The notes under the pieces are model-generated. The model did no database searches, had not been told where the DNA came from, and worked only from the letters and a program-made list of their open reading frames with translations. Below, one piece after another: positions 8,738 to 18,020 of a stretch of 53,154 nucleotides of DNA. Source of the DNA: Acidobacteriaceae bacterium (GTDB lineage: Bacteria; Acidobacteriota; Terriglobia; Terriglobales; Acidobacteriaceae); the NCBI GenBank assembly GCA_003142935.1, contig PLOG01000163.1, forward strand, positions 1 to 53,154, written 5' to 3'. Every line of letters begins with the position of its first letter. Positions within the stretch are counted from its first letter, which is position 1. The position numbers and the translations under genes were made by a program.

Positions 8738-9460
8738 ATGTCACATGTCGGGAAGAACGAGCTGCCCGCGTACAAGCAGATCCAGAGCACGATTGTGGAA
8801 CAACTGGAGCGCGGCCTCCTGAAGCCAGGGGATCTTGTAGACTCGGAGCGCGAACTGGCACGGATTCACGGCGTCAGCCTGATGACCGCCCGGCATGCTC
8901 TCACCGCTCTGGAGCGCGAGGGTATGGTTGTGCGCCGCCGCGGCGCTGGGACGTTTGTCGCTCCACCAAAGATTCATTTCAACAAGTTGATGAGTTACAC
9001 AGAGCAGATGTCGGGCCGAGGCTTGGCTGTCTCTTCAAAAATGCGCTCGCTCAGTATCACTCATACGGAGCAGGAAATTACTGCGCGACTCGCGTTGCCA
9101 GCCACAGAGCCGCTTGTGAAGCTCGAACGCCTAAGGCTCATCGGAAATGAACCGTGTGCCATCGAGACCTGCTACTTTTCAGCTCAGGAGTTTGCAGGCC
9201 TCAAGCAAGCCCGGCTGGACCGAGTTTCGTTGTTCTCCATACTGGAGCACGAGTATGGGATTCAGATCGGCCATGCCGACGAAGAAGTGGATGCCACCAC
9301 TGCCGATGCTCAAACAGCCCGGCTTCTGGAGATTCCTGTGAATGCCGCGTTACTTCGCATTCGTCAGGAGATTTACTTCACGACGGGCAGACCGGGGTTG
9401 TATGTGCTCGGCCTTTATCGATCAGATCGCCACTCTCTCTTCATTCGCAGATTTCGCTAG
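8738..9460 (+). CDS. GntR-family transcriptional regulator with UTRA effector domain (HutC/NagR-like)
   Basis: This is a DNA-binding regulator of 240 residues. The ATG at 8738 is chosen over the upstream frame because AGGGAG precedes it and the protein then starts at the usual point of the winged helix. Residues ~10-75 are the GntR winged helix (PAYKQIQSTIVEQLERGLLK, LARIHGVSLMTARHALTALE, RRRGAGTFVA). The rest is a UTRA domain (YTEQMSGRGL, ARLALPATEPLVKLERLRLI, LLRIRQEIYFTTGRPGLYVL). UTRA domains sense small molecules such as GlcN-6-P or GlcNAc-6-P. The divergent TonB receptor and the chitinase genes downstream suggest control of chitin or amino-sugar uptake. The effector is inferred only. 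Confidence 0.9.
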   Translation: MSHVGKNELPAYKQIQSTIVEQLERGLLKPGDLVDSERELARIHGVSLMTARHALTALEREGMVVRRRGAGTFVAPPKIHFNKLMSYTEQMSGRGLAVSSKMRSLSITHTEQEITARLALPATEPLVKLERLRLIGNEPCAIETCYFSAQEFAGLKQARLDRVSLFSILEHEYGIQIGHADEEVDATTADAQTARLLEIPVNAALLRIRQEIYFTTGRPGLYVLGLYRSDRHSLFIRRFR

Positions 9461-9487
9461 ATTCGCAAGAACAAGCGGTTGCACGTG

Positions 9488-10200
9488 TCACCTGATAGGC
9501 GATTGCGGGATAGACTGTGGCGCGTCCGGAAGCGGCGTCACCCAGGGCGCGCCATAGTTCGCGGCGTAGGCATGGCCAGAGCTTTGATCGACGGCTACGG
9601 CGTGGGGGTGGCTGCCCGCGTTGCGAACACCGACGACGGCATTCCTGGCACCGTCAAAAACCGTGACGCTGTTCCCTTGTACATTCGCGACGTAGATGCG
9701 GTTGGATTTGGAATCGACGGCCAGCTCTTGCGGGTGCAGCCCTACGGGCAAAGTCGCAATTTCCGTTCTTGTTCGCAGATCGAGGATGCTAAGGGTTTTG
9801 TCGCCGTAGTTCACCACCTAGAGCCGGCGCGTGACAGGATTGATGGCCAGCGCGCAGGGGATTCTGCCCACAGGAAGAGTACGGACGGCATGGGTCTTCT
9901 CGTCGAGCGCGACAATCTCGGCGCTTGCAGTGTGAGTGAGGAAAAGCGTGCCCGAGGTCTGATCGAACACCATGCCCCAGGCATGGGGACCGGCGCTGGC
10001 CTTGGTGGCTGCGCCGGTTGCTTCGTCCACAAAGCGGATCGATGGGTCTTCGTAGGTGGAGAGAAAGACCGTGTCGGTGCGAGGATCGAGAGTGATGTCG
10101 TCGGCGTCGCCGACTTTGAGTTCCCGAGCTGTATTGGAGATGCCATCGATGGCCGTCACTGAACCGGAGTAGGTAGACACCAGCTCTTCGAGGACGCACA
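9488..10200 (-). pseudogene. YVTN beta-propeller protein gene, truncated and split by an in-frame TAG
   Basis: The frame reads as one YVTN/NHL-type beta-propeller: TPHAWGMVFDQ-like blades, VGRIPCALAINPVTRRL, then TAG at 9818-9820, then VVNYGDKTLSILDLRTRTEI, NRIYVANVQGNSVTVFDG and HPHAVAVDQSSGHAYAANYG. The related copy at 15897-16330 has RLYAVNYGD at the same point, so the stop replaces a tyrosine codon. The N-terminal signal peptide and first blades are missing. The gene is therefore broken twice. Its function before decay is unknown; exported propellers of this class are common in Acidobacteriota. Confidence 0.8.
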
Positions 10201-10267
10201 ATGAGGGGAGTCTTAATTTGTTGTCGCGGCTGAATGACGAGCAGCCATCACCCCTGGAGAACAAACC

Positions 10268-11284
10268 ATGACACTAAGATTCTGCCTTCGCCGGCTGCAA
10301 TGCTCCCGGTTGCAAGATGCCGGGGTTGCATTGCTTCTTGCGATTTCAACAATTGCCGCTGCCTGCGCACAGGACCAGGCTGCACCTGTGCCTGCCGCGC
10401 CCTCGACGCCGCGGCTCGTCGTGTATTTGTTTGCTCCCAAGGGGGTCAACTTAGCGGACTCGATTAAAACGCTGGATCTTTCCAGGATGACGGATTTGAA
10501 CCTTGCATTCGGCGATCCGCCGAAATGCGACGGCACATGCACCGCGCAAAGCGATATGGCGTTCTCAGTGAAGGGGCAGTCGGATGCCGACATCGATGCG
10601 GTCGTTGCCGTGTCGCATGCGGCGGGCGTCAAGGTCTTTCTGTCCGTTGGTGGCGGCGGCGGCGACCAGATGATCATCCAGTTTTACAACGCCGGGCTTT
10701 CGGCGCCGCTGGTCGCGTCTCTGGATCGATATATCCGCGCACACCATTTCGATGGCGTGGACGTGGACATTGAAGATCCGGCCAATATGGGGCAACCGTA
10801 TGCGAGCTTTGTATCCCTGCTTACGTTGAATCTGCACGCCGAAGGCAAGCTGGTGACCGCCGCCGTTGCGAAGTACCTTCAGGCCTCAATGCCGAGTTCG
10901 GCCCTCCATCAATTCGATTTCATCAACGTGATGAACTATTCCTCGTATACCAACGCAGTTACGGCGCTTCAGTTTTACGCGCAGGAAGAGAATATCCCCA
11001 GAGACAAAATTGTCCTCGGCGTGCCCTTCTTTGCTTCCAACGCCTTGGATTCCAAGGAAGAGACTTACAACACGATTCTTGCTGCGTATCCCAATGCCTG
11101 GAAGGTGAACCTAGTTGGCGGCGGCGCGCTCGACGACGGGCAGGGCTTTTTTTACGTCGGCGAAGACACCATGGCCCAGGAGACGCAGCTCGGCAAACAA
11201 TATGGCGGCATTATGATCTGGCAACTGCTTGGCGACGCCCCGGCTCCGCACTCGTTGTTGAAGGTGATTGAGAAGAACTTGTGA
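10268..11284 (+). CDS. GH18 chitinase-like glycosidase, exported
   Basis: This 338-residue enzyme has the complete GH18 catalytic motif DxxDxDxE as DGVDVDIE (around residues 162-169), preceded by the SVGGGGG strand-3 motif. VMNYSSY and the C-terminal GGIMIWQLLGD strand also fit the TIM barrel. In this family the glutamate is the acid/base and the substrate N-acetyl group assists. A signal peptide ends near AAACAQ. GGAG lies 8 bases before the ATG. The protein lacks a recognisable carbohydrate-binding module. A convergent NagX-like gene and a second GH18 gene lie just downstream, which supports a role in chitin or GlcNAc-glycan hydrolysis. It could instead act on other N-acetylglucosamine glycans. 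Confidence 0.9.
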   Translation: MTLRFCLRRLQCSRLQDAGVALLLAISTIAAACAQDQAAPVPAAPSTPRLVVYLFAPKGVNLADSIKTLDLSRMTDLNLAFGDPPKCDGTCTAQSDMAFSVKGQSDADIDAVVAVSHAAGVKVFLSVGGGGGDQMIIQFYNAGLSAPLVASLDRYIRAHHFDGVDVDIEDPANMGQPYASFVSLLTLNLHAEGKLVTAAVAKYLQASMPSSALHQFDFINVMNYSSYTNAVTALQFYAQEENIPRDKIVLGVPFFASNALDSKEETYNTILAAYPNAWKVNLVGGGALDDGQGFFYVGEDTMAQETQLGKQYGGIMIWQLLGDAPAPHSLLKVIEKNL

Positions 11285-11302
11285 ACCGAGACGCCAACCC
11301 AA

Positions 11303-11336
11303 GACGCGCTGAAATTGTTTTCAGCTTCAGCGCGTC
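11303..11336. terminator. bidirectional hairpin terminator between convergent genes
   Basis: GACGCGCTGAA (11303-11313) and TTCAGCGCGTC (11326-11336) are perfectly complementary with a 12-base loop containing TTGTTTT. It lies between the plus-strand GH18 gene and the minus-strand NagX-like gene, so it could end transcription from both sides. Confidence 0.75.
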
Positions 11337-11392
11337 GGCGGAGGTTGCGAATACGGAAGGCAAACGGGGCTCAATGAGCCACCCCACGAGTT

Positions 11393-12628
11393 CTATAGCT
11401 GCAGCCGAACCTTGGACCTGGTCAACAGTGCCGAGAGCGCGAGGATGATGGCAGTGAACACCAGCGACTTGATCACTCCCGGCGCTCCCACATTCCAGTG
11501 GGAGTCGAAGAAGGTGATCCCGGCTGACACCAAAAGAAAATACCAGAGGTCGGGCAGAAGGTAAGTCAAAAGAGTGTTGGAGCCGGCAGAGCGCAGCGGG
11601 AATGTCCAGGCGGTCCATCGCTTCAGATCGCAGAGCCAGTAGAGGGCGATGAAGAGAAGGATGGCGGCGCCCACACTGTATAACGACCAAGTGGGCGTGG
11701 CGCGGATCTTGGAGATGCCGAGCGGGGTGAGGGCCGCGCCCGCAAGAAGTGTCAGCAGCGCGAAACCGGCGGCGATGCCGATGGAGAACCGCGGCGAGGG
11801 CCGCCGGCCGGTACCCAGAAAGAGGATGGAGGTAACCACGCCGGCCATCATGATGCAGGCCATTGCTCCGTTGCCGAAGGGCCAGAAGTAGAGAGGCAGG
11901 CGAACTGGAAACGGGACGAGCCGCAGGGTCGAAGATGCGCAGAGGCCGACCAGCAGGACAAACCAGAGAGCGGGCGCCCATCTCCAGCGCCGGGTGAGCA
12001 GATAAAGGAAAGCAACAGCGAGATAGGTGTAACCGATCAGGCCGAGAATCTCAGGATAGGAAGGATCGAGCCAAGCAGTCTGGCCGGTGTGCGTGGTTCT
12101 GCGGAAGAGCGCCAGAAGGAGGACGGCGCCGACCAGCCCGATGAAGCGAAGAACAATCGCGTAGGCCGGAAAGCGTTCCCATCGAGGATAGACATTCAGA
12201 AAGAGCATCATGCAGAGCAGTCCCAGCAGCGCCCATGGACCGCCGCGAATCATCATTTTTGCGGGGTCGGCCTTCTCGGCATTCGCAAGAATGAAACCGA
12301 GCACCAGGAGGCCGAGCACGCGCGAGAGGATGTGCAGGCAAAGTGCGACGGTGGAAGGATTGCGCTTGAGGCGCTGCGTCACGGCTAAGGGCATCGACAT
12401 TCCGGCCGCGAAGAGAAAGAAGGGGAAGACCATGTCCACGTAGGTCATCCGGTCCTCCCAGGCATGGGCGTGGCTGGTCCACCAGGGCAGGCCGCGCACC
12501 TCGGCCAGCGCATTCACAAAGATCATCACCGCCATGGTCAACCCACGAAAGATATCGATGGAGACCACGCGGGAGGAGGAAGCGTCTGTCGCCAGACTAG
12601 CGGTGGGCGAAACTGTGGTTGCGTTCAT
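11393..12628 (-). CDS. NagX-like multipass membrane acyltransferase (HGSNAT/DUF5009 type)
   Basis: This 411-residue integral membrane protein has about ten hydrophobic helices. The N-terminal signature SIDIFRGLTMAVMIFVN and YVDMVFPFFLFAAGMSMPLA, together with GSNTLLTYLLPDLWYFLL near the C-terminus, are typical of the bacterial relatives of lysosomal heparan-alpha-glucosaminide N-acetyltransferase. NagX homologues sit in GlcNAc utilisation loci and are thought to act on or transport amino sugars. Its ATG overlaps the stop of the upstream GH18 gene by four bases (12625-12628), so the two are translationally coupled. This is good support for a shared chitin/GlcNAc pathway. The exact reaction is not established. 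Confidence 0.88.
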   Translation of the reverse strand: MNATTVSPTASLATDASSSRVVSIDIFRGLTMAVMIFVNALAEVRGLPWWTSHAHAWEDRMTYVDMVFPFFLFAAGMSMPLAVTQRLKRNPSTVALCLHILSRVLGLLVLGFILANAEKADPAKMMIRGGPWALLGLLCMMLFLNVYPRWERFPAYAIVLRFIGLVGAVLLLALFRRTTHTGQTAWLDPSYPEILGLIGYTYLAVAFLYLLTRRWRWAPALWFVLLVGLCASSTLRLVPFPVRLPLYFWPFGNGAMACIMMAGVVTSILFLGTGRRPSPRFSIGIAAGFALLTLLAGAALTPLGISKIRATPTWSLYSVGAAILLFIALYWLCDLKRWTAWTFPLRSAGSNTLLTYLLPDLWYFLLVSAGITFFDSHWNVGAPGVIKSLVFTAIILALSALLTRSKVRLQL

Positions 12629-13788
12629 TGAGCCTCTCTGTGAGTAACGGGAATGTGATAGAGCGCATGGTTGACTGCTGCCAGAAGTTGGCCGGACGGA
12701 TCGTTCTCATAGTCCCAGAACATAACGCCTCCGAGCCGGTGATCGAGAACATACTGGCCCTTAAGGGCCAGGGACTCAGTGTCTTCATAGGAGATGAAAG
12801 TCTGCATTGCCGGGTCGTAAAGATACGGGACCGAGGAGACGGGGTCCCAATAGCGCGTAAAGCCAGACTTGGCGATCGTGCCGTCAAGGAGACTATATGG
12901 GGCAATGCTTTGAGGCGCTGGCTGGCCGGTTTGGAACAGGCCATGGTTCAACTCGGGAACATGGGCCCACGCGCGACCATAGAAGGGAACGCCCAGCAGG
13001 ATTTTGGCAGCGGGCACGCCCGCTTTTTCAAAACTCCGAACAGAGGCGTCGGCCGATATGTGCGCAGGGTCCATTGGATTTGTATAGAGAGGCGCATGGT
13101 GCCCCGTCAACGAGTTTATTGCAGGCATGTAATAGTCGTATGCCATCAGGTTCACAGTATCGGCGTACTTCTGAAGCTTGCCGAGTTCAGTATGGGCAAT
13201 ATACTCCTGTGATGTGCCGGCGGCGAAGGTGAGAAAGAGCCGGTTGGGGGACTTCCTGTCGTGGCGCTTGAACTCGGTGTGCAGGTCCTTGACCAGACGG
13301 GTGAAATTCCGTTTGTCCTCGGGACGGAATGGATGTCCAGCGCCGGGCATGCCGGGATATTCCCAATCGATGTCGAGACCATCGAGTTGATATCGGTCGA
13401 GGAAATCTATTACGCTCTGGACAAAGATCCTCCGGCTAGGTTGGGTGAGCGCAGTATCGGAGAAGTTCGTTGACCACAGCCACCCGCCGACAGAGACCAG
13501 AACCTTGAGCGAAGGATTGTCCTTCTTAAGCCCATTCAGGAAAGCGAAGTTCTCGGCGTCGAAGCGATAGCCTGTAATCATGCGGCCGCCGGCAATGTTG
13601 GCGAAGGCATAATTGATCCGCGTGAGGCTGCGCGCATCGATTTGTCCCGGCTGCAAGAGCGTATCCCTAGGGAAGATATAGGCGACCACCATGGGCGGAC
13701 GAGGACTGGCGGGAGAGGCCAAGGCTGGAGCAGCGACCGTGCATAGCAAAAACGAAATCAAGAATCGGAGTTCGATCATAAACTTCAT
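12625..13788 (-). CDS. GH18 chitinase, exported
   Basis: The enzyme has 387 residues from the ATG at 13788; a second ATG lies three codons on and neither has a strong Shine-Dalgarno sequence. A signal peptide (FLISFLLCTVAAPALA) is followed by a GH18 barrel with MVVAYIFPRD, KVLVSVGGWLWS, the complete catalytic motif DGLDIDWEYP, VNLMAYDYY, and GGVMFWDYENDPSG. It also has the extra alpha+beta insertion with LGVPFYGRAWAHV, which marks processive-type family members. It is the first gene of a two-gene operon with the NagX-like protein. Hydrolysis of chitin or chitooligosaccharides is the expected activity. Confidence 0.93.
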   Translation of the reverse strand: MKFMIELRFLISFLLCTVAAPALASPASPRPPMVVAYIFPRDTLLQPGQIDARSLTRINYAFANIAGGRMITGYRFDAENFAFLNGLKKDNPSLKVLVSVGGWLWSTNFSDTALTQPSRRIFVQSVIDFLDRYQLDGLDIDWEYPGMPGAGHPFRPEDKRNFTRLVKDLHTEFKRHDRKSPNRLFLTFAAGTSQEYIAHTELGKLQKYADTVNLMAYDYYMPAINSLTGHHAPLYTNPMDPAHISADASVRSFEKAGVPAAKILLGVPFYGRAWAHVPELNHGLFQTGQPAPQSIAPYSLLDGTIAKSGFTRYWDPVSSVPYLYDPAMQTFISYEDTESLALKGQYVLDHRLGGVMFWDYENDPSGQLLAAVNHALYHIPVTHREAQ

Positions 13789-13895
13789 AAATAACACTAT
13801 CAAAGTCTTGGGTGGTTTGTTTAGACTGATTCCAGTTTTGTGGGCCGGCCGGCAGTGGCGAGCGGCTGCGGCAGAATTTACAGCGGTGGGGGAAG

Positions 13896-15734
13896 ATGAA
13901 GGCTGCTCATATTCTGAATGATTTTTTCGTTGTCTTACTGTGCGGAATCTGCGCGCCAGGTGTTTTCGGCCAGGTACGCGTCCTGGTGGACCAGGTTGGC
14001 TACGAATCCTCGGGGGCCAAGCAGGCGATACTTTCTTGAACCGCGCAGGATCAGCCGAAGAAGTTCGAGCTTGTGGATACCGGCACCGCCAAAACGGTCT
14101 ATGTTGGCGATCTGAAGCCGGCGGGAAACGTCTACGATTGGGCAGGCTTCACGTTCTGGATTGCGGATTTCTCCGGCTGGCGGCAGCCGGGGCAGTATGC
14201 CGTCCATGTGCGCACGGCAAAGGGTGAGGCGCAATCGTGTCAGTTTGAAATTCAAGACGACATTCTAGAACGCGATACGCTCTCAAATGTCATTTTCTAT
14301 TTCAAGGGACAGCGATCGAGCGGGCCTTTCGACCAGGCCGACCGGCACCTGGCAGTGCCCGGCTCACCAGGAACTTCCGTCGACGTTCACGGTGGCTGGT
14401 ACGACGCGACAGGCGACTACGGCATCCATCTGTCGCACCAGAATCCGACGTCTTATTTCAATCCGCAACAGGTTCCGCTGGCGACCTGGAGCCTGCTGTC
14501 GAGCTACAACCTTCTGAAGGGCCGAAACAACGACAATTTCAGCGAATACGAGCAAAGGCTGCTCGATGAGGGATTGTTCGGAGCGGATTTCCTGGTGCGG
14601 ATGAAACGGCCCGAGGGTTCGTTCTTTGAGACGATCTCCGCGCCGGGACTCGAAAAGCTCGCCAAGGATCGGGAAATCGGGAATCCGAATTGGCGGACGC
14701 GCATTAAGACCAGCACATCGGAATCCACGGAGTCGATTGTCGTAGCGGATGGACCACACGCGTACGAAGCCAGCTTCCGCTCCGGCGGCGGGATGGCGAT
14801 TGCGGCGCTGGCGCTGGCAAGCACCATGCCGGCGAATGGCGATTTCCCGCGCGCGCGCTATTTGCAGGCGGCCGAAGAAGCGTTTAATTTTCTGGATCGC
14901 CACAACCGCGAATTGCTGAATGACGGAGTCGAGAACATCCTTGAAGATTACTGTGCGCTGATGGCCGCAACCGAACTGTACAAGGCCAGCCACGAGGAGA
15001 CATACCGCACGTCGGCTGCTCTTCGCGCGCAGAGCCTGATGGCGCGCTTGGCAACTTCAGGCGCATGGCGTGACTACTGGCGCGCCGATGCAGGCACGCG
15101 TCCTTTCTTCCATCCGTCAGACGCTGGACTGCCCGTCATCAGCCTGCTGCAATACGCACTCATCGCCTCGCCTGACGATCGTGGAAAGGCATTGCAAACT
15201 GTGAAGCGCTCGCTGCGCTTCGAACTTGCGGCTACGGCGGAAGTCAACAATCCCTTCGGCTACGCGCGTCAACTTGTGCGCACCAAGGATGGAAAGCTGC
15301 GCACGGCATTCTTCTTTCCGCATGACACCGAGGCCGCGCCCTGGTGGCAGGGAGAGAACGCCCGGCTGGGATCGCTGGCCGCGGCGGCGCGCCTTGCAGT
15401 TCCATTTTTCCCCGATCAGCCGCGATTTCAGGCGGAGCTGCGCAACTACGCGTGGAACCAGTTGCACTGGATCCTCGGCCGCAATCCCTTCGACACCAGC
15501 ATGCTGATGGGGAGCGGACACAACAATGCCGCGTACATGTTCTTTAAGTCATATAAGTTTACGAATGCACCGGGGGCCATCCTGAACGGCATCACGTCGG
15601 CCCTGGATAACGAAGACGGCATCGCCTTCAATCAAGGAATTGCAGTTACCGGCAAGGACGAAGACTGGCGATGGACCGAGGAGTGGCTGCCCCATGCCAC
15701 GTGGTATCTCTACGCAATTAGCCAGCCACATTAG
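13896..15734 (+). pseudogene. GH9 glycoside hydrolase (cellulase-like) gene interrupted by one in-frame TGA
   Basis: Translation from the ATG at 13896 (preceded by GGGGAAG) gives a signal peptide (MKAAHILNDFFVVLL...) and the first strand of the N-terminal Ig-like domain (LVDQVGYESSGAKQAILS). A TGA follows at 14037-14039, and the same frame continues with TAQDQPKKFELVDTGTAKTV. No frameshift is involved. Beyond it the GH9 (alpha/alpha)6 domain is intact: GGWYDATGDYGIH carries the paired catalytic-base aspartates, then QLHWILGRNPFDTSMLMG, and the C-terminal WTEEWLPHATWYL supplies the likely acid glutamate. A GTG at 14073 could restart translation but would give a protein without a signal peptide. 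The most likely ancestral codon is GGA. It is probably inactive, unless the stop is a sequence error. Confidence 0.85.
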
Positions 15735-15759
15735 CGCTACATCTGAACGATGTTTTGAA

Positions 15760-15784
15760 AGGGCATGACTTTTGGTCGTGCCCT
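15760..15784 (+). terminator. hairpin downstream of the GH9 gene
   Basis: AGGGCATGAC (15760-15769) pairs with GTCGTGCCCT (15775-15784) with one G-T wobble and a TTTTG loop. It lies 26 bases after the GH9 stop codon. Confidence 0.6.
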
Positions 15785-15896
15785 ATGTGCCACGAAATAA
15801 CGTGCGCGTTTAGTCTCCGATGGAATGCTGGGTGCATCCATTTGAACTTAATCAGAGACTCCTTAGGGCCGAAGAGCGCTTGCCCTGGCTGATCCC

Positions 15897-16330
15897 TCAC
15901 TGCGTCACGTCCGCGGCACGGCGTGCCATTTTCACTTGGATGAGAGCAGGAATTCCGTAGTTTGCGATGAATACCTGTCCCGTTTTCGCGTCTACGGCCA
16001 CGGCGTATGGGTCTTCACCGGCGGCGAAGGCGCCAATCGCCCGGTTGTTCCGGCCGTCGATGGCCGTGACGCTGTTACCGTGCACGTTCGCGACATAGAT
16101 GACGTTACGAATTGGATCCACCGCCACTGCCTGCGGGTGGTGGCCTACGGGGAGCGTGGCAATCGCCCGCTGCGAGCGAAGGTCGATCACGCTCAGCGTC
16201 TCGTCGCCGTAGTTAACGGCATAGAGCCTTTGCGTGGCTGGATTCACCGCCAGGGCACACGGAATTTGCCCCATGGGGATGGTACGGACGACCAGTGTCT
16301 TCTCGTTCAGGGATACGATCGGCAATGGGG
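15897..16330 (-). pseudogene. second YVTN beta-propeller gene remnant, 5' truncated
   Basis: Blade sequence is intact from IVSLNEKTLVVRTIPMGQIP through RLYAVNYGDETLSVIDLRSQ and NVIYVANVHGNSVTAIDG to GQVFIANYGIPALIQ. There is no start codon with a signal peptide. Upstream the frame runs into sequence that on the opposite strand encodes the integrase remnant. It is paralogous to the copy at 9488-10200, in the same orientation, and retains the tyrosine that is a stop there. Insertion of the integrase-bearing element probably removed the 5' end. Confidence 0.75.
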
Positions 16331-16404
16331 TTGGCGCCCACCTTCACGGTCCGCGAGGTTCCAGCGCTGTTCATCACCATAACGTTGCCATCGCGTTCAA
16401 GCAA

Positions 16405-17363
16405 GACTGCGATTTCAGAGGTCGTCCCATCAGGTTTGCCGACATCGCCGCTCATTATGTGCGGTACGAGCTTGGCGACCAATCGAAAGTAATGATTCCG
16501 AGGTCTCACACCACAGTTAGCAACTACAAGCGCAATCTGTCGAAACGAATTGTTCCCCGGTGGGGCAAGAAACCGGCTCTGTCAATCACAACCTTGGACA
16601 TTGAGAACTGGCTCTTGAGCCTGCGCAAAGAGGGATTGGCGAATCAAACTTGTGCCCGCCTGAAAGCAATTATGTCGTTGGTGTATGCCCATGCATAACG
16701 ACACAAGTTGATCCCTGTTGGTGCCGAGCATAATCCGATCACGCACAAAAAGGGCAGAGGAGTGGGAGGTCGTTGTTCCACCAAGTCCAATTACGAGAGC
16801 ATAATCATCAGCCCACCACAAGCTCTTGCGATTTGGTCTAAATTGCCGTTGGCAGAATCTACGCTGACCATGCTGGCCGCTTCAACCGGACTCAGAATCT
16901 CGGAGTGCTTGGGTCTGCAATGGGGGATATCGAATTCACAGCTCAGGTCATTCGGATTCGGCGCAGCTGGACTGGTGGAAAGATCGGGAAGCCAAAAACG
17001 GAAACGTCAAAGGGTACGGTTTCGTGTGGCCCAAAGCTTGTGGCTCGTTTGCAGGGTTGGCGGTAGGAGAGTCCATATTCCCAAGACACAGACTGGGTAT
17101 TTCCGAGCTTCCGCAAAAAGGGCAAGCAACCCTGCGTTGGCAAAATGTTGGTCGCGGATTATCTCCGGCCCATTGCACTTGAGTTGGGGGTATTGCGAAA
17201 AGGCGAGAAAACGAGATTCGGTTTTCATGCCCTGCGCCACAGCTTGGCTTTATTCTTGGTCAGCCAGGGTGAGAACCCAACGGTGGTGCAGAAGACGCTA
17301 CGACACTCTAACGTAACAACCACGCTTGGGCTTTACAGCCATGTGGAAGGGATGATCGTCTGA
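16405..17363 (+). pseudogene. decayed phage-type tyrosine integrase
   Basis: Pieces of one integrase lie in order on the plus strand but in changing frames. The N-terminal core-binding region reads RGRPIRFADIAAHYVRYELG, TVSNYKRNLSKRIVPRWG and TTLDIENWLLSLRKEGL, and ends at TAA (16696-16698) where CAA/Gln is expected before RHKLIPVGAEHNP. The catalytic domain follows with LAASTGLRISECLGLQWG (box I arginine), then frame changes. The C-terminal part contains HALRHSLALFLVSQ and LRHSNVTTTLGLYSH, with the HxxR, histidine and nucleophilic tyrosine. At least one nonsense change and two frameshifts make it inactive. It points towards the tRNA-Phe fragment about 100 bases downstream, the usual place for such an integrase relative to its att site. 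Confidence 0.82.
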
Positions 17364-17425
17364 CAGCTCAACGAGCGCTTTATGTCGCCGCCTCTGAGGC
17401 GACCCATGGGATCACGGAGTAATCA

Positions 17426-17446
17426 GGGTGAGCCTATTTCTCTAAT
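17426..17446. repeat. copy 1 of a repeat shared with the window end
   Basis: The 21 bases beginning GGGTGAGC and ending TTTCTCTAAT are matched at 20 of 21 positions by 53117-53137. The preceding ~16 bases are also similar. This copy lies between the integrase remnant and the tRNA-Phe fragment, so it may be part of an element end. Confidence 0.7.
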
Positions 17447-17469
17447 TTTCAGCTAACTACATTAGAATG

Positions 17470-17517
17470 TGGTGGCCAGAGACGGGATTGAACCGCCGAC
17501 GCCGGCCTTTTCAGGGC
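17470..17517 (-). other. 3' half of a tRNA-Phe gene (attachment-site remnant)
   Basis: On the minus strand the sequence runs CCCTGAAAAGGCC (anticodon loop with GAA) into a T-arm with GGTTCAATCC and ends TCTGGCCACCA. This is the 3' half of a tRNA-Phe, including encoded CCA. The 5' half (D-arm, first acceptor strand) is absent: bases beyond 17517 do not pair with the acceptor or the anticodon stem. Such displaced 3' ends are left when an integrase inserts an element into a tRNA gene. The decayed integrase next door supports this. Confidence 0.82.
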
Positions 17518-18020
17518 GTTAATAAACAATACTTACAACTACTTACACGACGTAGGGGCCCGTCAAAATACGCCGAAATACGTGTAAAACGGGCCAATCA
17601 CGGGTGGGGAATCACGGGTGGAGAATTTCCACGCCGAAGCACATTTCCTGCGCTTACCGCTCTAGAAACGTGCTTCGGCGATTTCACGTCAAGCGAGAAA
17701 CGAAATGCCTCGCGACACCATGCGATTTGAACGACGCCGCAGATGTAGCGGATTCTTAAGCTTTGGTTCCTCGGGCCAGGATTGGCGATTCGTCTCCGAT
17801 GATGCCTCCTCAGCCAAGGTCCGCACCTGTCGGCAGCACCAGCGTAAGCAGGGAACAAAGCCATTGTGCAAGTCGTATTGCAGGACAGCAGATGATTCGA
17901 CTTATCCGAATCCTCGCCCCTGCATCCTTGCAGCGTTTAGCCTCTTCGCTCCCCGGTCAGTCTGCGAAGATAACCCCCGACAGGACAATTGCCGGAGGTA
18001 TCTGACGACCAGGAGGTTCT
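17518..18020. other. gene-free stretch with a short tandem repeat
   Basis: No gene is convincing here. AATCACGGGTGG occurs twice, at 17596-17607 and 17610-17621. The first eleven bases recur near the window end at 53100-53110. The small ORFs in both directions are low-complexity in composition and match no family I recognise. AGGAGG just before 18021 belongs to the esterase gene. Confidence 0.5.

Noticed and set aside
14037-14039. Selenocysteine at the GH9 TGA
   Set aside because: The position is in an Ig-like strand where glycine is expected, no SECIS-like hairpin is evident just after it, and GH9 enzymes have no redox role.
17470-17517. Functional tRNA-Phe gene
   Set aside because: Only the 3' half exists; the D-arm and the first acceptor strand are missing.
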